DNA of 9,613 bases from Acidimicrobiaceae bacterium (lineage in GTDB: Bacteria; Actinomycetota; Acidimicrobiia; Acidimicrobiales; UBA8592): positions 68,867-78,479 of the forward strand of contig PBMJ01000018.1 in assembly GCA_002722525.1 (NCBI GenBank). Reading direction: 5' to 3'. The translations under genes and the position numbers were made by a program. Of the stretch, positions 1 to 6,969 are shown one piece after another (the first letter of the stretch is position 1; each line of letters opens with the position of its first letter). The notes beneath the pieces are model-generated. The model ran no database searches. It was not told the DNA's origin and worked only from the letters and a program-made list of their open reading frames with translations.

Positions 1-342
1 CACTTCAGGTATATCCGAAGGCTGATTTCTGTCACCACCGTTAGCGAACATCAAACTAAATTGTTGGTTTTTAAGAGCAATAGACTCGATAGTCTTCTTA
101 ACTGACGAATCATCATCAATAGCCACACAAGCCTCATCGACTATCGAAAGTGCTTTCACGATCCGGAGTCTGTCTTGTTGAGGAAGAATCACTTTCCCTT
201 TTTTCTTTTTTTGCTGTAAATCATTATTCACAATAACTATTAGACGATCTCCTAAGGACGCCCCAGCCTCCAAATAGTCTAAATGCCCACAATGCAAGGG
301 GCTAAAATATCCACTGACTATAACAAGCGTCTTTTCTGTCAT
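1..342 (-). CDS. HxGH-family nucleotidyltransferase (cytidylyl/adenylyltransferase-like), partial at left edge
   Basis: The reading frame is open from an ATG at 342 to the window edge, giving 114 N-terminal residues with the C-terminus missing. After a beta strand (KTLVIVSGYFSPLH) comes the signature HCGH (H17 to H20), the HxGH nucleotide-binding motif of the cytidylyltransferase-like superfamily. Then follow GDRLIVIVNND (31 to 41), a lysine patch (45 to 50), LPQQDRLRIVKAL (53 to 65) and FANGGDR (99 to 105). Family members join a CTP or ATP nucleotidyl group to a phosphorylated small molecule, as in glycerol-3-phosphate cytidylyltransferase or the HldE C-terminal domain. The substrate cannot be told here, and the C-terminal part that would help is outside the window. 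It lies 51 bp downstream of the His-rich membrane protein gene on the same strand, so co-transcription is possible. A GGAG sits 6 nt before the ATG. The family call is firm; the surface-sugar role is inferred from context only. Confidence 0.85.
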   Translation of the reverse strand, partial: MTEKTLVIVSGYFSPLHCGHLDYLEAGASLGDRLIVIVNNDLQQKKKKGKVILPQQDRLRIVKALSIVDEACVAIDDDSSVKKTIESIALKNQQFSLMFANGGDRNQPSDIPEV

Positions 343-348
343 CTACCG

Positions 349-352
349 CTCC
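349..352 (-). promoter_or_regulatory. Ribosome binding site of the nucleotidyltransferase gene
   Basis: On the minus strand GGAG lies 6 nt upstream of the ATG at 342. It is one of only three clear Shine-Dalgarno matches I find in the window, and it supports this start. Confidence 0.6.
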
Positions 353-393
353 AACAGAGGATCGGATCAGCCCAAGGAAGGTTAAGAATGGAA

Positions 394-1104
394 TTACTCT
401 TCTTCGGTTCCAAAGTCTTGAGGACCAGGTATGTCTGATGTATTTGGTTTTGTGATGTCATCTCGGTTCTGTCCGGTTACTCCCTCAAGGGTGTCTATTC
501 GGTCGGGCATAGGGATATCTGCTCCGAGCGGTGCCCTCGCGATAGCAAAAGCCTCAAGATCAGCTAAGAATCTAACATCTCCTAAATTCTCGGTGTAGAC
601 CTCAGCTGGGTCTCCACCCTCAAAAGCATTCGCCCACCGAACAACTTGAATCACTGCATCCTCTCCTCCACAATTAACCCCTGCTTCTAAGGACTGATTG
701 CCTGGCAGAACTAACGCTTCTTCAGTAATCTCTGCTCCCATCGCATTCATAAATACGCTCAAGCGAGCTTGCTTACCAGTCACAGAGGAAGTGAATGGGT
801 GAATATGAATTATGCCGTCTTGATGTGAATGGATCCCCTCTGGGTCGAATTCACTTTGAAACACGGGCAGGAAGGAGTTCGAAACGCAATCATAAACTCC
901 ATATGCAGCATGCCAATGATCTTGTAGAGTCGGAGTGACTTCTGCATCACGAGTGGCCCGGGCAAAAATAACTAGAAACAGCCCTAAGACAATGACAAGT
1001 GCTACCGCGGCGGGAAATCCGATGGCGCGGCGTTCACTTGGGCCAGAAGTAGCTCCAGCACGCTCAGCGCGAGCAATCTTTTTTGCAGATGATGCCTTAC
1101 CCAT
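394..1104 (-). CDS. Membrane-anchored His-x-His protein of unknown function
   Basis: A 236-residue protein that I cannot assign to a named family. The N-terminus MGKASSAKKIARAERAG is basic. One transmembrane helix follows (about 29 to 48, FPAAVALVIVLGLFLVIFA), so the remaining ~185 residues should lie outside the membrane. The exported part begins with DHWHAAYGVYDC (62 to 73), then GIHSHQDG (90 to 97) and IIHIHPF (98 to 104). That gives three H-x-H pairs (63/65, 92/94, 100/102) within 40 residues, plus Cys73 and Cys145. The arrangement suggests metal binding or a His-dependent active site, but this is inference. The C-terminal ~35 residues are polar and acidic and end in EEE. The frame extends upstream to a GTG at 1143, but the ATG at 1104 fits better: the basic stretch plus helix starts there, and the extra 13 residues look like untranslated leader. 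No clear ribosome site precedes either start. It lies downstream of the LCP gene, behind a possible terminator. Confidence 0.8.
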   Translation of the reverse strand: MGKASSAKKIARAERAGATSGPSERRAIGFPAAVALVIVLGLFLVIFARATRDAEVTPTLQDHWHAAYGVYDCVSNSFLPVFQSEFDPEGIHSHQDGIIHIHPFTSSVTGKQARLSVFMNAMGAEITEEALVLPGNQSLEAGVNCGGEDAVIQVVRWANAFEGGDPAEVYTENLGDVRFLADLEAFAIARAPLGADIPMPDRIDTLEGVTGQNRDDITKPNTSDIPGPQDFGTEEE

Positions 1105-1161
1105 GTCCCAATACGGTAGTGGACCAAGACGAAAATAAGGCACACCAACCGCTGGTTCTTT

Positions 1162-1202
1162 AAAAAAAACTGTAAAAAAGTAGAAAATTCCTTACTTTTT
1201 AC
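1162..1202 (-). terminator. Candidate intrinsic terminator after the LCP gene
   Basis: On the minus strand, 10 nt past the LCP stop codon, GTAAAAAGTA (1202 to 1193) pairs with TACTTTTTTAC (1182 to 1172) across a 10-nt loop. This makes a 10-bp stem with one bulged T. Two bases later comes a run of eight T (1169 to 1162). The stem is poor in GC, so termination may be weak. If it works, the His-x-His gene downstream needs its own promoter or readthrough. Confidence 0.45.
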
Positions 1203-1212
1203 CTAATTCGAG

Positions 1213-2844
1213 CTAACAACCGCGTATCTGTCCAGCTCTTTCCAAAGCTGCTTGAATCTCCTCTTCTTCACCTTGGCTTGTTTGGGAGTACGCTACTGAG
1301 CTGTAATCATCCGAAATACTGCTTGAAAGAACTACGTAATCATCGGACTGAATGGAGCTTTCTTGAACCTCTTCGTTGTCAGCACCAGCGTAAATTCCAA
1401 CGTCAGTTTGGCTAAATAGCCCTAACGTGATTTCCTCTTGAGGTTCCAGCTCAAGTTGCGTATCTGAAACACCGGAATAGTCTCTACCAAACACCATCTC
1501 TATCCCCTTACCTGTCTGAGCATCTCTCTGAATAAGTTCAGCTCCTGAAAGTAAGTGGGATTGAAGAAGCAGAGCTGAATCTTTTTGAGAAGCATCGAAG
1601 TAAATAGTGGTTAGTTCAAAATCGAATGAAGGGGCGTTTCCGGTCTCTGCGACGCGAAATCCAGCTGCGACTAGATCATTAGATATTCGCTTTGCTTCTC
1701 CGGTAATCCCAGTTCCATTAAGAAGAGTAATCCCAAAACTTTTCTCACTTTGATCCCCTCGAAAGACATCCAGAATAATTTGAGCTTCTGCCTCGTAAAG
1801 ACGGAGAATAGAATAGGGTCCGTCCCAATCAAAAAATGTTGGAAGGGTGTACCTATTTAGGTCATTAGCATCAAACCCGCTGAACCTTTTTGCCAAATCA
1901 ATCATGTCCTCAGGAGTCATCCGGTCATCCAAAGTGAGGTATCCCCCTCTAAACACATCTTCTATAACGTTTCTTATCTTCCCAGGGTCTCTGAAGCCTG
2001 AATCGAACGCCTGCTGCAAGGCAAGAATAAGGAAGTCCTGTTGGCGATCCATGCGATCAAGATCACTTAACGAATCGACCTCCCTCCACTCTTCTTGAAT
2101 AAATGCCTGCATTGTTCGACTTCGAACTATTCCTAATCCCTGTTCAGGGGTAAGTGATACACAACCAGTTTGCTCAATGGATAACTGAGCTTTTTTATCT
2201 TTAATGGGAAATTCAATATAAAGATCTAACCCGCCAATAATTTCGAATAGTTCGAGAAATCCATTGAAGTCAACTTGGATCACATGGTGAATTGGAATCG
2301 CAAAGTAGTCTCTAACCGTTTGAACCAAGGTTTGCGGCCCGGTAAATGCAAGAAGGCTGTTAATTTTCTGGTGCTCCCCTCCATACCCTGATATTGGAAC
2401 CCAGAGGTCACGGGGTATGGACACAACAGACACATCCGTAGTCCCTGCTCCTCCGTCAGACGATTCTCCAGTGTCTAACCGAAGAACGATGAGAGTATCT
2501 GTCAAAAGTTGAGCCGCTGATCGAGTTTGTCGCAGTCTGTGACCTTCGGGAAGAGAAGCTACCGAATCAGTACCAATAAGGAAAAAATTGATTGTTTCTC
2601 GTTCAAGGTTCTCTATAGGGGCAGAAGTTTCGGTGCCTTCTAGGTTTTCAGATTGGACAGGCCCAGTTGTTTCTTGTGTCAGAATATTTCCAAATGCTGT
2701 TCGCGGGATACTACTAACAGTGTCTTTCGCATATGCCAGAAGGGCGGCTGATAACGATGAGCCGAAAAAGGCGACAACAAGAAAAAAGATGCAGATCCTT
2801 TGCACCCAAGTTCTTCGTGGACGTGGTTGACGCGTTCTAGCCAT
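1213..2844 (-). CDS. LytR-CpsA-Psr (LCP) family cell-wall polymer ligase with LytR_C domain
   Basis: LCP proteins move undecaprenyl-linked glycopolymers onto peptidoglycan at the outer face of the membrane. This one has 543 residues. A basic cytoplasmic N-terminus (1 to 16) precedes one transmembrane helix (17 to 39). The LCP domain spans about 85 to 280 and shows INFFLIGTDS (D93), LLTDTLIVLRLD (D116), SIPRD (R145), KINSL, IGGLDLYI, VRSR (R241, R243) and DLDRMDRQQ (R264, R267). These match the residues that bind Mg-pyrophosphate and the lipid phosphate in the family. The Arg usually two residues before the second Asp ('RSD') is Leu here. A LytR_C domain follows (about 369 to 457, GITLLNGTGITGEAKRI). 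An unusual acidic, Ser- and Tyr-rich tail of about 85 residues ends the protein. Start is the ATG at 2844, 50 bp after birA on the same strand; GGAAGGGA lies 13 nt upstream, too far for a standard ribosome site. The target polymer is unknown; the glycosyltransferases in this window are candidates for making it. Confidence 0.92.
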   Translation of the reverse strand: MARTRQPRPRRTWVQRICIFFLVVAFFGSSLSAALLAYAKDTVSSIPRTAFGNILTQETTGPVQSENLEGTETSAPIENLERETINFFLIGTDSVASLPEGHRLRQTRSAAQLLTDTLIVLRLDTGESSDGGAGTTDVSVVSIPRDLWVPISGYGGEHQKINSLLAFTGPQTLVQTVRDYFAIPIHHVIQVDFNGFLELFEIIGGLDLYIEFPIKDKKAQLSIEQTGCVSLTPEQGLGIVRSRTMQAFIQEEWREVDSLSDLDRMDRQQDFLILALQQAFDSGFRDPGKIRNVIEDVFRGGYLTLDDRMTPEDMIDLAKRFSGFDANDLNRYTLPTFFDWDGPYSILRLYEAEAQIILDVFRGDQSEKSFGITLLNGTGITGEAKRISNDLVAAGFRVAETGNAPSFDFELTTIYFDASQKDSALLLQSHLLSGAELIQRDAQTGKGIEMVFGRDYSGVSDTQLELEPQEEITLGLFSQTDVGIYAGADNEEVQESSIQSDDYVVLSSSISDDYSSVAYSQTSQGEEEEIQAALERAGQIRGC

Positions 2845-2894
2845 TAAGTAAAAGTAGTCCCTTCCATAAACTTATTTATTGCACCTCCGCAAGT

Positions 2895-3728
2895 TTATAG
2901 GGGCCTAAGTGAAACCAAGTCTCCAGAAATCACTTCACGGACTACCCCTCCATGATCTTCGAGCAAAAGAGAACCAAACTGTGTAATATTTTTTGCTTTT
3001 CCTTCAAGAACGCCTTTATGAGTTATGACCCGAACATCTTGCCCAATAGTCCCTGACAATCTCCTGTAATTTTCCCAGAGCTCTGGACTCTGAAAGTCTA
3101 AATCCCCCAGATTTGAAAGAATAACTTCAGCAAGGTGGACTCGATCGGGTGGTTTACCTAAATCTGAAAGAGAAACAACCCCCCTCTCGGTGATAACCTC
3201 ACGAATACTGCTTGGATGAACATTTATACCTATCCCAACAACAACGGAAGCTCTGGTCCGGACCAACTTAGACTGCGCTAGCACTCCAGCCAATTTTTCC
3301 TGTCCACCACTTGACGAGTTTTCCGCCACTATGTCGTTCGGCCATTTAATACGCAACTGCTCAAAACCAAGAGAACGCAAAGCCATACAAGATGCCACTG
3401 CGATACCAGAAGCAAAGACTCCCAAATTAACCTTCTCCGCATCAGCTGAGAAGCTTACTGACATAAGAAGAGCAGAGTTAATCTCAGCAACCCATTTGCG
3501 ATCAAATCGGCCTTTCCCAGAAGTTTGAAAATCAGCTATCAAAACCCGTCCACCAGTATCAATACCGGAAGTTTTTTCTAAAAGATCATCATTTGTCGAT
3601 CCAGTCTCTCCAATCCACGAAACCGAAGTAAAACCCTTATTTTTTAGGGCTTTCGTCAAATATTCTCCTCGCGCAAAAACCGGATCTTTTTCAGTGGCTT
3701 TTGGGTTATCCGTTTCTTTCGAGTTCAT
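2895..3728 (-). CDS. birA: Biotin--protein ligase, class I (no DNA-binding domain)
   Basis: Makes biotinyl-AMP from biotin and ATP and attaches biotin to the lysine of carrier domains in the cytoplasm. The protein has 277 residues from the ATG at 3728. Seen in order: GETGSTNDDLL (40 to 50), the biotin/AMP loop SGKGRFDRKW (70 to 79), IKWPNDI (127 to 133), KLAGVL with the expected catalytic lysine K145, and VVVGIGINVHP (162 to 172). A C-terminal domain follows (about 226 to 274, SGTIGQDVRVI to ISGDLVSL). There is no N-terminal helix-turn-helix, so it should not act as the E. coli-type biotin repressor. The start is uncertain: a TTG at 3659 (residue 24) has AGGAG 5 nt upstream, and a promoter-like TTGTAA-N17-CATAAT (3757 to 3729) would begin transcription just inside the ATG-started frame. 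If so, the real protein has 254 residues. It diverges from the biotin carboxylase/BCCP gene, its likely substrate. Confidence 0.95.
   Translation of the reverse strand: MNSKETDNPKATEKDPVFARGEYLTKALKNKGFTSVSWIGETGSTNDDLLEKTSGIDTGGRVLIADFQTSGKGRFDRKWVAEINSALLMSVSFSADAEKVNLGVFASGIAVASCMALRSLGFEQLRIKWPNDIVAENSSSGGQEKLAGVLAQSKLVRTRASVVVGIGINVHPSSIREVITERGVVSLSDLGKPPDRVHLAEVILSNLGDLDFQSPELWENYRRLSGTIGQDVRVITHKGVLEGKAKNITQFGSLLLEDHGGVVREVISGDLVSLRPL
3665..3669 (-). promoter_or_regulatory. Strong internal ribosome binding site supporting a TTG start for birA
   Basis: AGGAG on the minus strand lies 5 nt upstream of an in-frame TTG at 3659. No ribosome site precedes the ATG at 3728. The biotin-ligase motifs begin at residue 40, so a start at residue 24 keeps the whole catalytic core. 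Confidence 0.45.
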
Positions 3729-3742
3729 ATTATGTAACGTTA
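3728..3742 (+). promoter_or_regulatory. Candidate -10 region for the biotin carboxylase gene
   Basis: Two -10 candidates precede the GTG at 3748. TATTAT (3728 to 3733, 5 of 6) would give a leader of about 8 nt. TAACGT (3735 to 3740), of the TANNNT form, ends 7 nt before the GTG and would give a leaderless transcript. No convincing -35 box or Shine-Dalgarno site is present. TAACGTTA (3735 to 3742) is a perfect palindrome lying between the two divergent starts. Confidence 0.35.
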
Positions 3743-3757
3743 GACGAGTGTTTACAA
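3729..3757 (-). promoter_or_regulatory. Candidate sigma70-type promoter for birA
   Basis: On the minus strand TTGTAA (3757 to 3752, 4 of 6 to TTGACA) and CATAAT (3734 to 3729, 5 of 6 to TATAAT) are separated by exactly 17 nt. Transcription would start near 3722, inside the ATG-started birA frame and upstream of the TTG at 3659. It overlaps the first codons of the biotin carboxylase gene. Confidence 0.45.
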
Positions 3758-5481
3758 AAGTGCTCGTTGCTAATCGAGGAGAAATTGCTGTTCGAGTAAT
3801 TCGCGCATGTCGCGAACTCGGAATTCAGTCAGTCGCTATCTACTCTGACCTTGATAGAAACGCCCTCCATACTCGATTAGCAGACGAAGCTTATGCCCTT
3901 GGTGGAAAAACCGCAGCTGAGAGCTACTTAGACATACCTAAGATTCTTGCGATAATTGAGAAATCTGGAGCTGATGCCGTCCATCCCGGATATGGCTTCT
4001 TTTCGGAAAACGCAGAATTCGCTGAGCAGATAACTGAAAAAGGAGTCACATTTATCGGCCCTCCATCAGATGCAATTCGCGTTATGGGAGACAAAATTAG
4101 CGCAAGGAAAGCTGCAGAGAAGGTCGGCGTAAGCGGCGTGCCGGGAACAACCGACTTCATTGAAAACAGTTCAGAAGTGATCGAGTTTGCAAAAGATCAT
4201 GGCTATCCAATAGCAATTAAAGCTGCATATGGTGGTGGCGGTCGGGGCATGAAAGTAGTTCATAGCGAAGAAGAAATCCAAGGAGCTATAGATTCCGCTC
4301 AACGAGAAGCAGTAGCTTACTTCGGAAGAGGCGAACTATACATGGAACGCTATTTGACGAAACCCAGACATATAGAAGTTCAGGTTCTCGCCGACTCTCA
4401 TGGCAACACGCTGCACCTCGGTACTAGAGATTGCTCAGCGCAACGACGCCATCAAAAACTGATTGAGGAAGCACCCGCTTCTGGCATTGAGCCCGACGTT
4501 CTACTATCAATGGGTGAAGCTGCCGTAGCAGTAGCCGAAGGGTGCAATTACGTAAACGCCGGGACAGTAGAATTCCTATACGAAAACGGTGCTTTTTATT
4601 ACCTCGAGATGAACACAAGACTGCAAGTTGAGCACCCTGTGACTGAAATGGTCACTGGTATCGACCTTGTTCGACAGCAGCTACTAGTAGCTCAAGGAGA
4701 GAAACTTCAATTCTCTCAAGAAGACATAGAGATACGCGGTCATGCTATTGAAGTCCGAATCAATGCCGAGAACCCTGCAGGGGGTGCTTTCCTCCCTAGC
4801 CCCGGAATGCTTAAAAAATTTAAAGTTCCTTCCGGTTTCGGAACGAGATGGGATGGAGGCTACGAAGAGGGAGATGAGATCAGCCAATTCTACGACAACC
4901 TCATAGGGAAGCTCGTCTGTTGGGGAGAAAATCGAGAAATTGCCGCAGCCAGAACCGTAAGGGCGTTGGATGAATTTGAAATCAGCGGTCTTCACACAAC
5001 TATTCCTGCTGATCGGGCTATTCTTACCCACACAGATTTCGCTGATTTGCAACATTCAACCAAATGGGTCGAGGAGGTACTAGACCTTTCATCAATCACA
5101 ACTCTGGATTTAACAGACCTAAACGATGAAACCGAATTAGCCGAGCGCTCTGCAGTGATAGAAGTAGATGGAAAACAATTCAATGTTTCGATGTGGGTCC
5201 CGGAAAATTCGAAAGGAACAAGGAGGCGCGCAACCGAATCATCAGGGAGCTCAGGTGGTGGAGATGGGAAGATCTCAGTCCCGATGCAAGGAACTATCGT
5301 TAAGGTCGAAGTCCAGATAGGTGATGAAGTCACTCCCGGGCAAGTTCTCATAGTCCTTGAAGCTATGAAAATGGAAAATAACGTAACAAGCGACGTCGCA
5401 GGAAAAGTAGCGGAAATCAATGTAACAGCTGGGGACTCTGTTGGCGCAGGAGATGTGGTCTTAATCATCGATATGGATTGA
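3748..5481 (+). CDS. Biotin carboxylase fused to biotin carboxyl carrier domain (acyl-CoA carboxylase alpha subunit)
   Basis: Carboxylates its own biotin with ATP and bicarbonate, then passes CO2 to an acyl-CoA through a separate carboxyltransferase, which is not in this window. The 577-residue length fits the fused alpha subunits of actinobacteria (AccA type). The N-terminal domain begins FTKVLVANRGEIAVRVIRA (2 to 20), with HPGYGFFSENAEFAE at 79 to 93. The ATP-grasp part shows KAAYGGGGRGMKVV (158 to 171), RDCSAQRRHQK (227 to 237), E275, E287 and EMNTRLQVEHPVTE (287 to 300) with R291 and E295. HAIEVRINAE (332 to 341, R337) opens the C-terminal part of the carboxylase. A Ser/Gly-rich linker (about 488 to 507) leads to the carrier domain (508 to 577) with VLEAMKMEN, whose biotinylated lysine is K541. 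All expected catalytic residues are present. The frame opens at 3694, but the family N-terminus MFTKVLVANRGE fixes the start at the GTG at 3748; the earlier residues overlap birA antisense. The acyl substrate (acetyl- or propionyl-CoA) cannot be told. Confidence 0.95.
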   Translation: MFTKVLVANRGEIAVRVIRACRELGIQSVAIYSDLDRNALHTRLADEAYALGGKTAAESYLDIPKILAIIEKSGADAVHPGYGFFSENAEFAEQITEKGVTFIGPPSDAIRVMGDKISARKAAEKVGVSGVPGTTDFIENSSEVIEFAKDHGYPIAIKAAYGGGGRGMKVVHSEEEIQGAIDSAQREAVAYFGRGELYMERYLTKPRHIEVQVLADSHGNTLHLGTRDCSAQRRHQKLIEEAPASGIEPDVLLSMGEAAVAVAEGCNYVNAGTVEFLYENGAFYYLEMNTRLQVEHPVTEMVTGIDLVRQQLLVAQGEKLQFSQEDIEIRGHAIEVRINAENPAGGAFLPSPGMLKKFKVPSGFGTRWDGGYEEGDEISQFYDNLIGKLVCWGENREIAAARTVRALDEFEISGLHTTIPADRAILTHTDFADLQHSTKWVEEVLDLSSITTLDLTDLNDETELAERSAVIEVDGKQFNVSMWVPENSKGTRRRATESSGSSGGGDGKISVPMQGTIVKVEVQIGDEVTPGQVLIVLEAMKMENNVTSDVAGKVAEINVTAGDSVGAGDVVLIIDMD

Positions 5482-5591
5482 ACCGAAACAAAGAAGTCAC
5501 TGTTCAAACAACCCATAAAGAAATCTTTGGAGCAACGCACGAATCAATTAGCCCTAAACTTAAATAAATTGAGCAATTAGAGCAAAAGACT
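5482..5591. other. Intergenic spacer without clear signals
   Basis: An AT-rich 110-bp gap between the carboxylase and the sugar phosphotransferase. It holds a minimal AAAGA-AA-TCTTT hairpin and two copies of CAATTAG about 30 bp apart. I see no convincing terminator, promoter or ribosome site, so it is unclear whether the downstream genes are a separate transcript. Confidence 0.4.
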
Positions 5592-6962
5592 ATGACGACT
5601 AAAAAACTAGACGCCACCGCAACCAGTCCATATCCTCTCTCAGAAAACATGGTTCGACGAAAAGGACGATTTAAAAGAATACGCATTCTCGTTTACGCCG
5701 ATTTTGTAGTCCTAATGTTGGTTTTGTTCGGATCAATTCTCGTAAGATTTGGAACAAATTGGCCCAAAGGCTTCTCAACTTACCTCGTTGGCTTTCTTGT
5801 CGCCTCAGTCCTCCATTTACTTACATATTACTTTGGTGAACTATACGATGCCGCTCCTCGCATCGGCGCAAAGCTCTGGCTTCCTAGAGTTACAGCACTA
5901 ACTTCTATCGCTATTCTACTTGAGGCAGCTATCGCTCTAATCACTGACTACTACCTAATGCCTAGGGGAAATCTTCTAATTCTGTTTGTATTCGGATCAC
6001 TCGGAGTTACTTTCAATCGGTGGCTCTCAGGCAAAGTGAGAGTGCAACGTTATGGCACTCCAAGAGTCATCTTGGTTGGCTCTGAAACTGATATCAAGAT
6101 GGGGAAAGAACACATCAAAGAATGTGGGTCTAAGCTCGTAGTCGTGGGGGAACTCAATTCTACGTCCCAACTTTCAAGCGAAATTGCATCTCGACAAGCT
6201 ACCGACGTGCTGTTATTGACTAGCGGCCTTCTTAGTGACATCTATCCAAAACCGCTGGAAGATCTTGAATTAAAAATGGTGGGGGTATTCCAGCAAATCC
6301 TTCCATCAGATACGCTTCTAGGACTTCGCAGGAGCATTCAAATTGCCGGAATGCCCTTCACCTCACTCAGAGCCCATACTCTATCGAGTTCTAGATCTCA
6401 CTTTAAAATTTTTACCGAGTGCATCTATCTGCTTGTGTTATCCATCCCAATATTGGTGGTGACCCTGTTGATGGCAACATACATTCGAATAATTGCAGGG
6501 AAGAAAATAATCCACAAGCAGGAACGCGTTGGAAAATTTGGCTCCACCTTTAATATGCTGAAATTCAGGACTATGCGCCACAACGCAGAAGGCCACACAG
6601 GTACTGTCAAAGCACAAAAAGATGACCCACGAGTCATCACCGGCTTAAATTGGGTTCGCAGGTCTAGGCTCGACGAACTTCCGCAATTCATAAACGTCCT
6701 TAAGGGAGAAATGTCCATCATTGGACCAAGGCCTGAGCGCCCTGACTTTACAAAAGAATACGAGGGTCTAATACCTGGATATGGGAGAAGACACGATATT
6801 CCTCCAGGAATAACAGGTTTAGCCCAAGTTTCCGGCCACTATCACACTGATCCAAGTTATAAATTAGGCCACGATCTCCAGTATCTAGTGAACTGGTCGC
6901 CAATACTCGACTTACAAATCCTGATACGAACCGTATGGGTAATCTTTATTGGGCGAACTTGA
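5592..6962 (+). CDS. Polyprenyl-phosphate sugar phosphotransferase (initiating exopolysaccharide/glycopolymer transferase)
   Basis: Transfers a sugar-1-phosphate from a nucleotide sugar to a lipid phosphate at the inner membrane, the first step of a surface polysaccharide (WbaP/CpsE/WcaJ-type family). The 456 residues show the usual architecture. Four transmembrane helices come first (about 31-51, 60-81, 97-123, 127-143). A Rossmann-like soluble domain follows (about 156 to 260, starting PRVILVGSETD). A fifth hydrophobic segment (273 to 302) leads into the catalytic bacterial sugar transferase domain. That domain shows KQERVGKFG (309 to 317), MLKFRTM (322 to 328), DDPRVITG, the catalytic Asp-Glu in RLDELPQFINVLKGEMS (359 to 375), IGPRPERPDF (377 to 386) and PGITGLAQVSGHY (405 to 417). 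The sugar cannot be read from sequence. No Shine-Dalgarno precedes the ATG at 5592; a second Met at residue 20 is possible, since the first helix starts near residue 31. The next gene follows almost directly, so the two are probably one transcript. Confidence 0.93.
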   Translation: MTTKKLDATATSPYPLSENMVRRKGRFKRIRILVYADFVVLMLVLFGSILVRFGTNWPKGFSTYLVGFLVASVLHLLTYYFGELYDAAPRIGAKLWLPRVTALTSIAILLEAAIALITDYYLMPRGNLLILFVFGSLGVTFNRWLSGKVRVQRYGTPRVILVGSETDIKMGKEHIKECGSKLVVVGELNSTSQLSSEIASRQATDVLLLTSGLLSDIYPKPLEDLELKMVGVFQQILPSDTLLGLRRSIQIAGMPFTSLRAHTLSSSRSHFKIFTECIYLLVLSIPILVVTLLMATYIRIIAGKKIIHKQERVGKFGSTFNMLKFRTMRHNAEGHTGTVKAQKDDPRVITGLNWVRRSRLDELPQFINVLKGEMSIIGPRPERPDFTKEYEGLIPGYGRRHDIPPGITGLAQVSGHYHTDPSYKLGHDLQYLVNWSPILDLQILIRTVWVIFIGRT

Positions 6963-6969
6963 TCAAACT

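Noticed and set aside
199..212. Slippery A-AAA-AAG heptamer, in frame on the minus strand, inside the nucleotidyltransferase (resembles the dnaX frameshift site).
   Set aside because: It encodes part of a plain lysine patch. A -1 shift would reach a stop after about two dozen codons, and the zero frame continues with conserved motifs.
1144..1157. Near-palindrome ACCAACCGCTGGT upstream of the His-x-His gene.
   Set aside because: The stem is only 4 bp around a 5-nt centre, with no T run or promoter geometry; likely chance.
3694..3747. Upstream extension of the biotin carboxylase frame (18 extra residues).
   Set aside because: The family N-terminus begins MFTKVLVANRGE, matching the GTG at 3748. 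The extension is antisense to the start of birA and has no ribosome site.
4684..5540. Long minus-strand open frames opposite the carboxylase gene (123 and 182 codons).
   Set aside because: They are antisense shadows of a strongly conserved gene, with no recognisable protein motifs or ribosome sites.
5544..5579. CAATTAG repeated twice before the sugar phosphotransferase gene, considered as an operator.
   Set aside because: A 7-bp AT-rich direct repeat in an AT-rich spacer is expected by chance, and no promoter is visible next to it.
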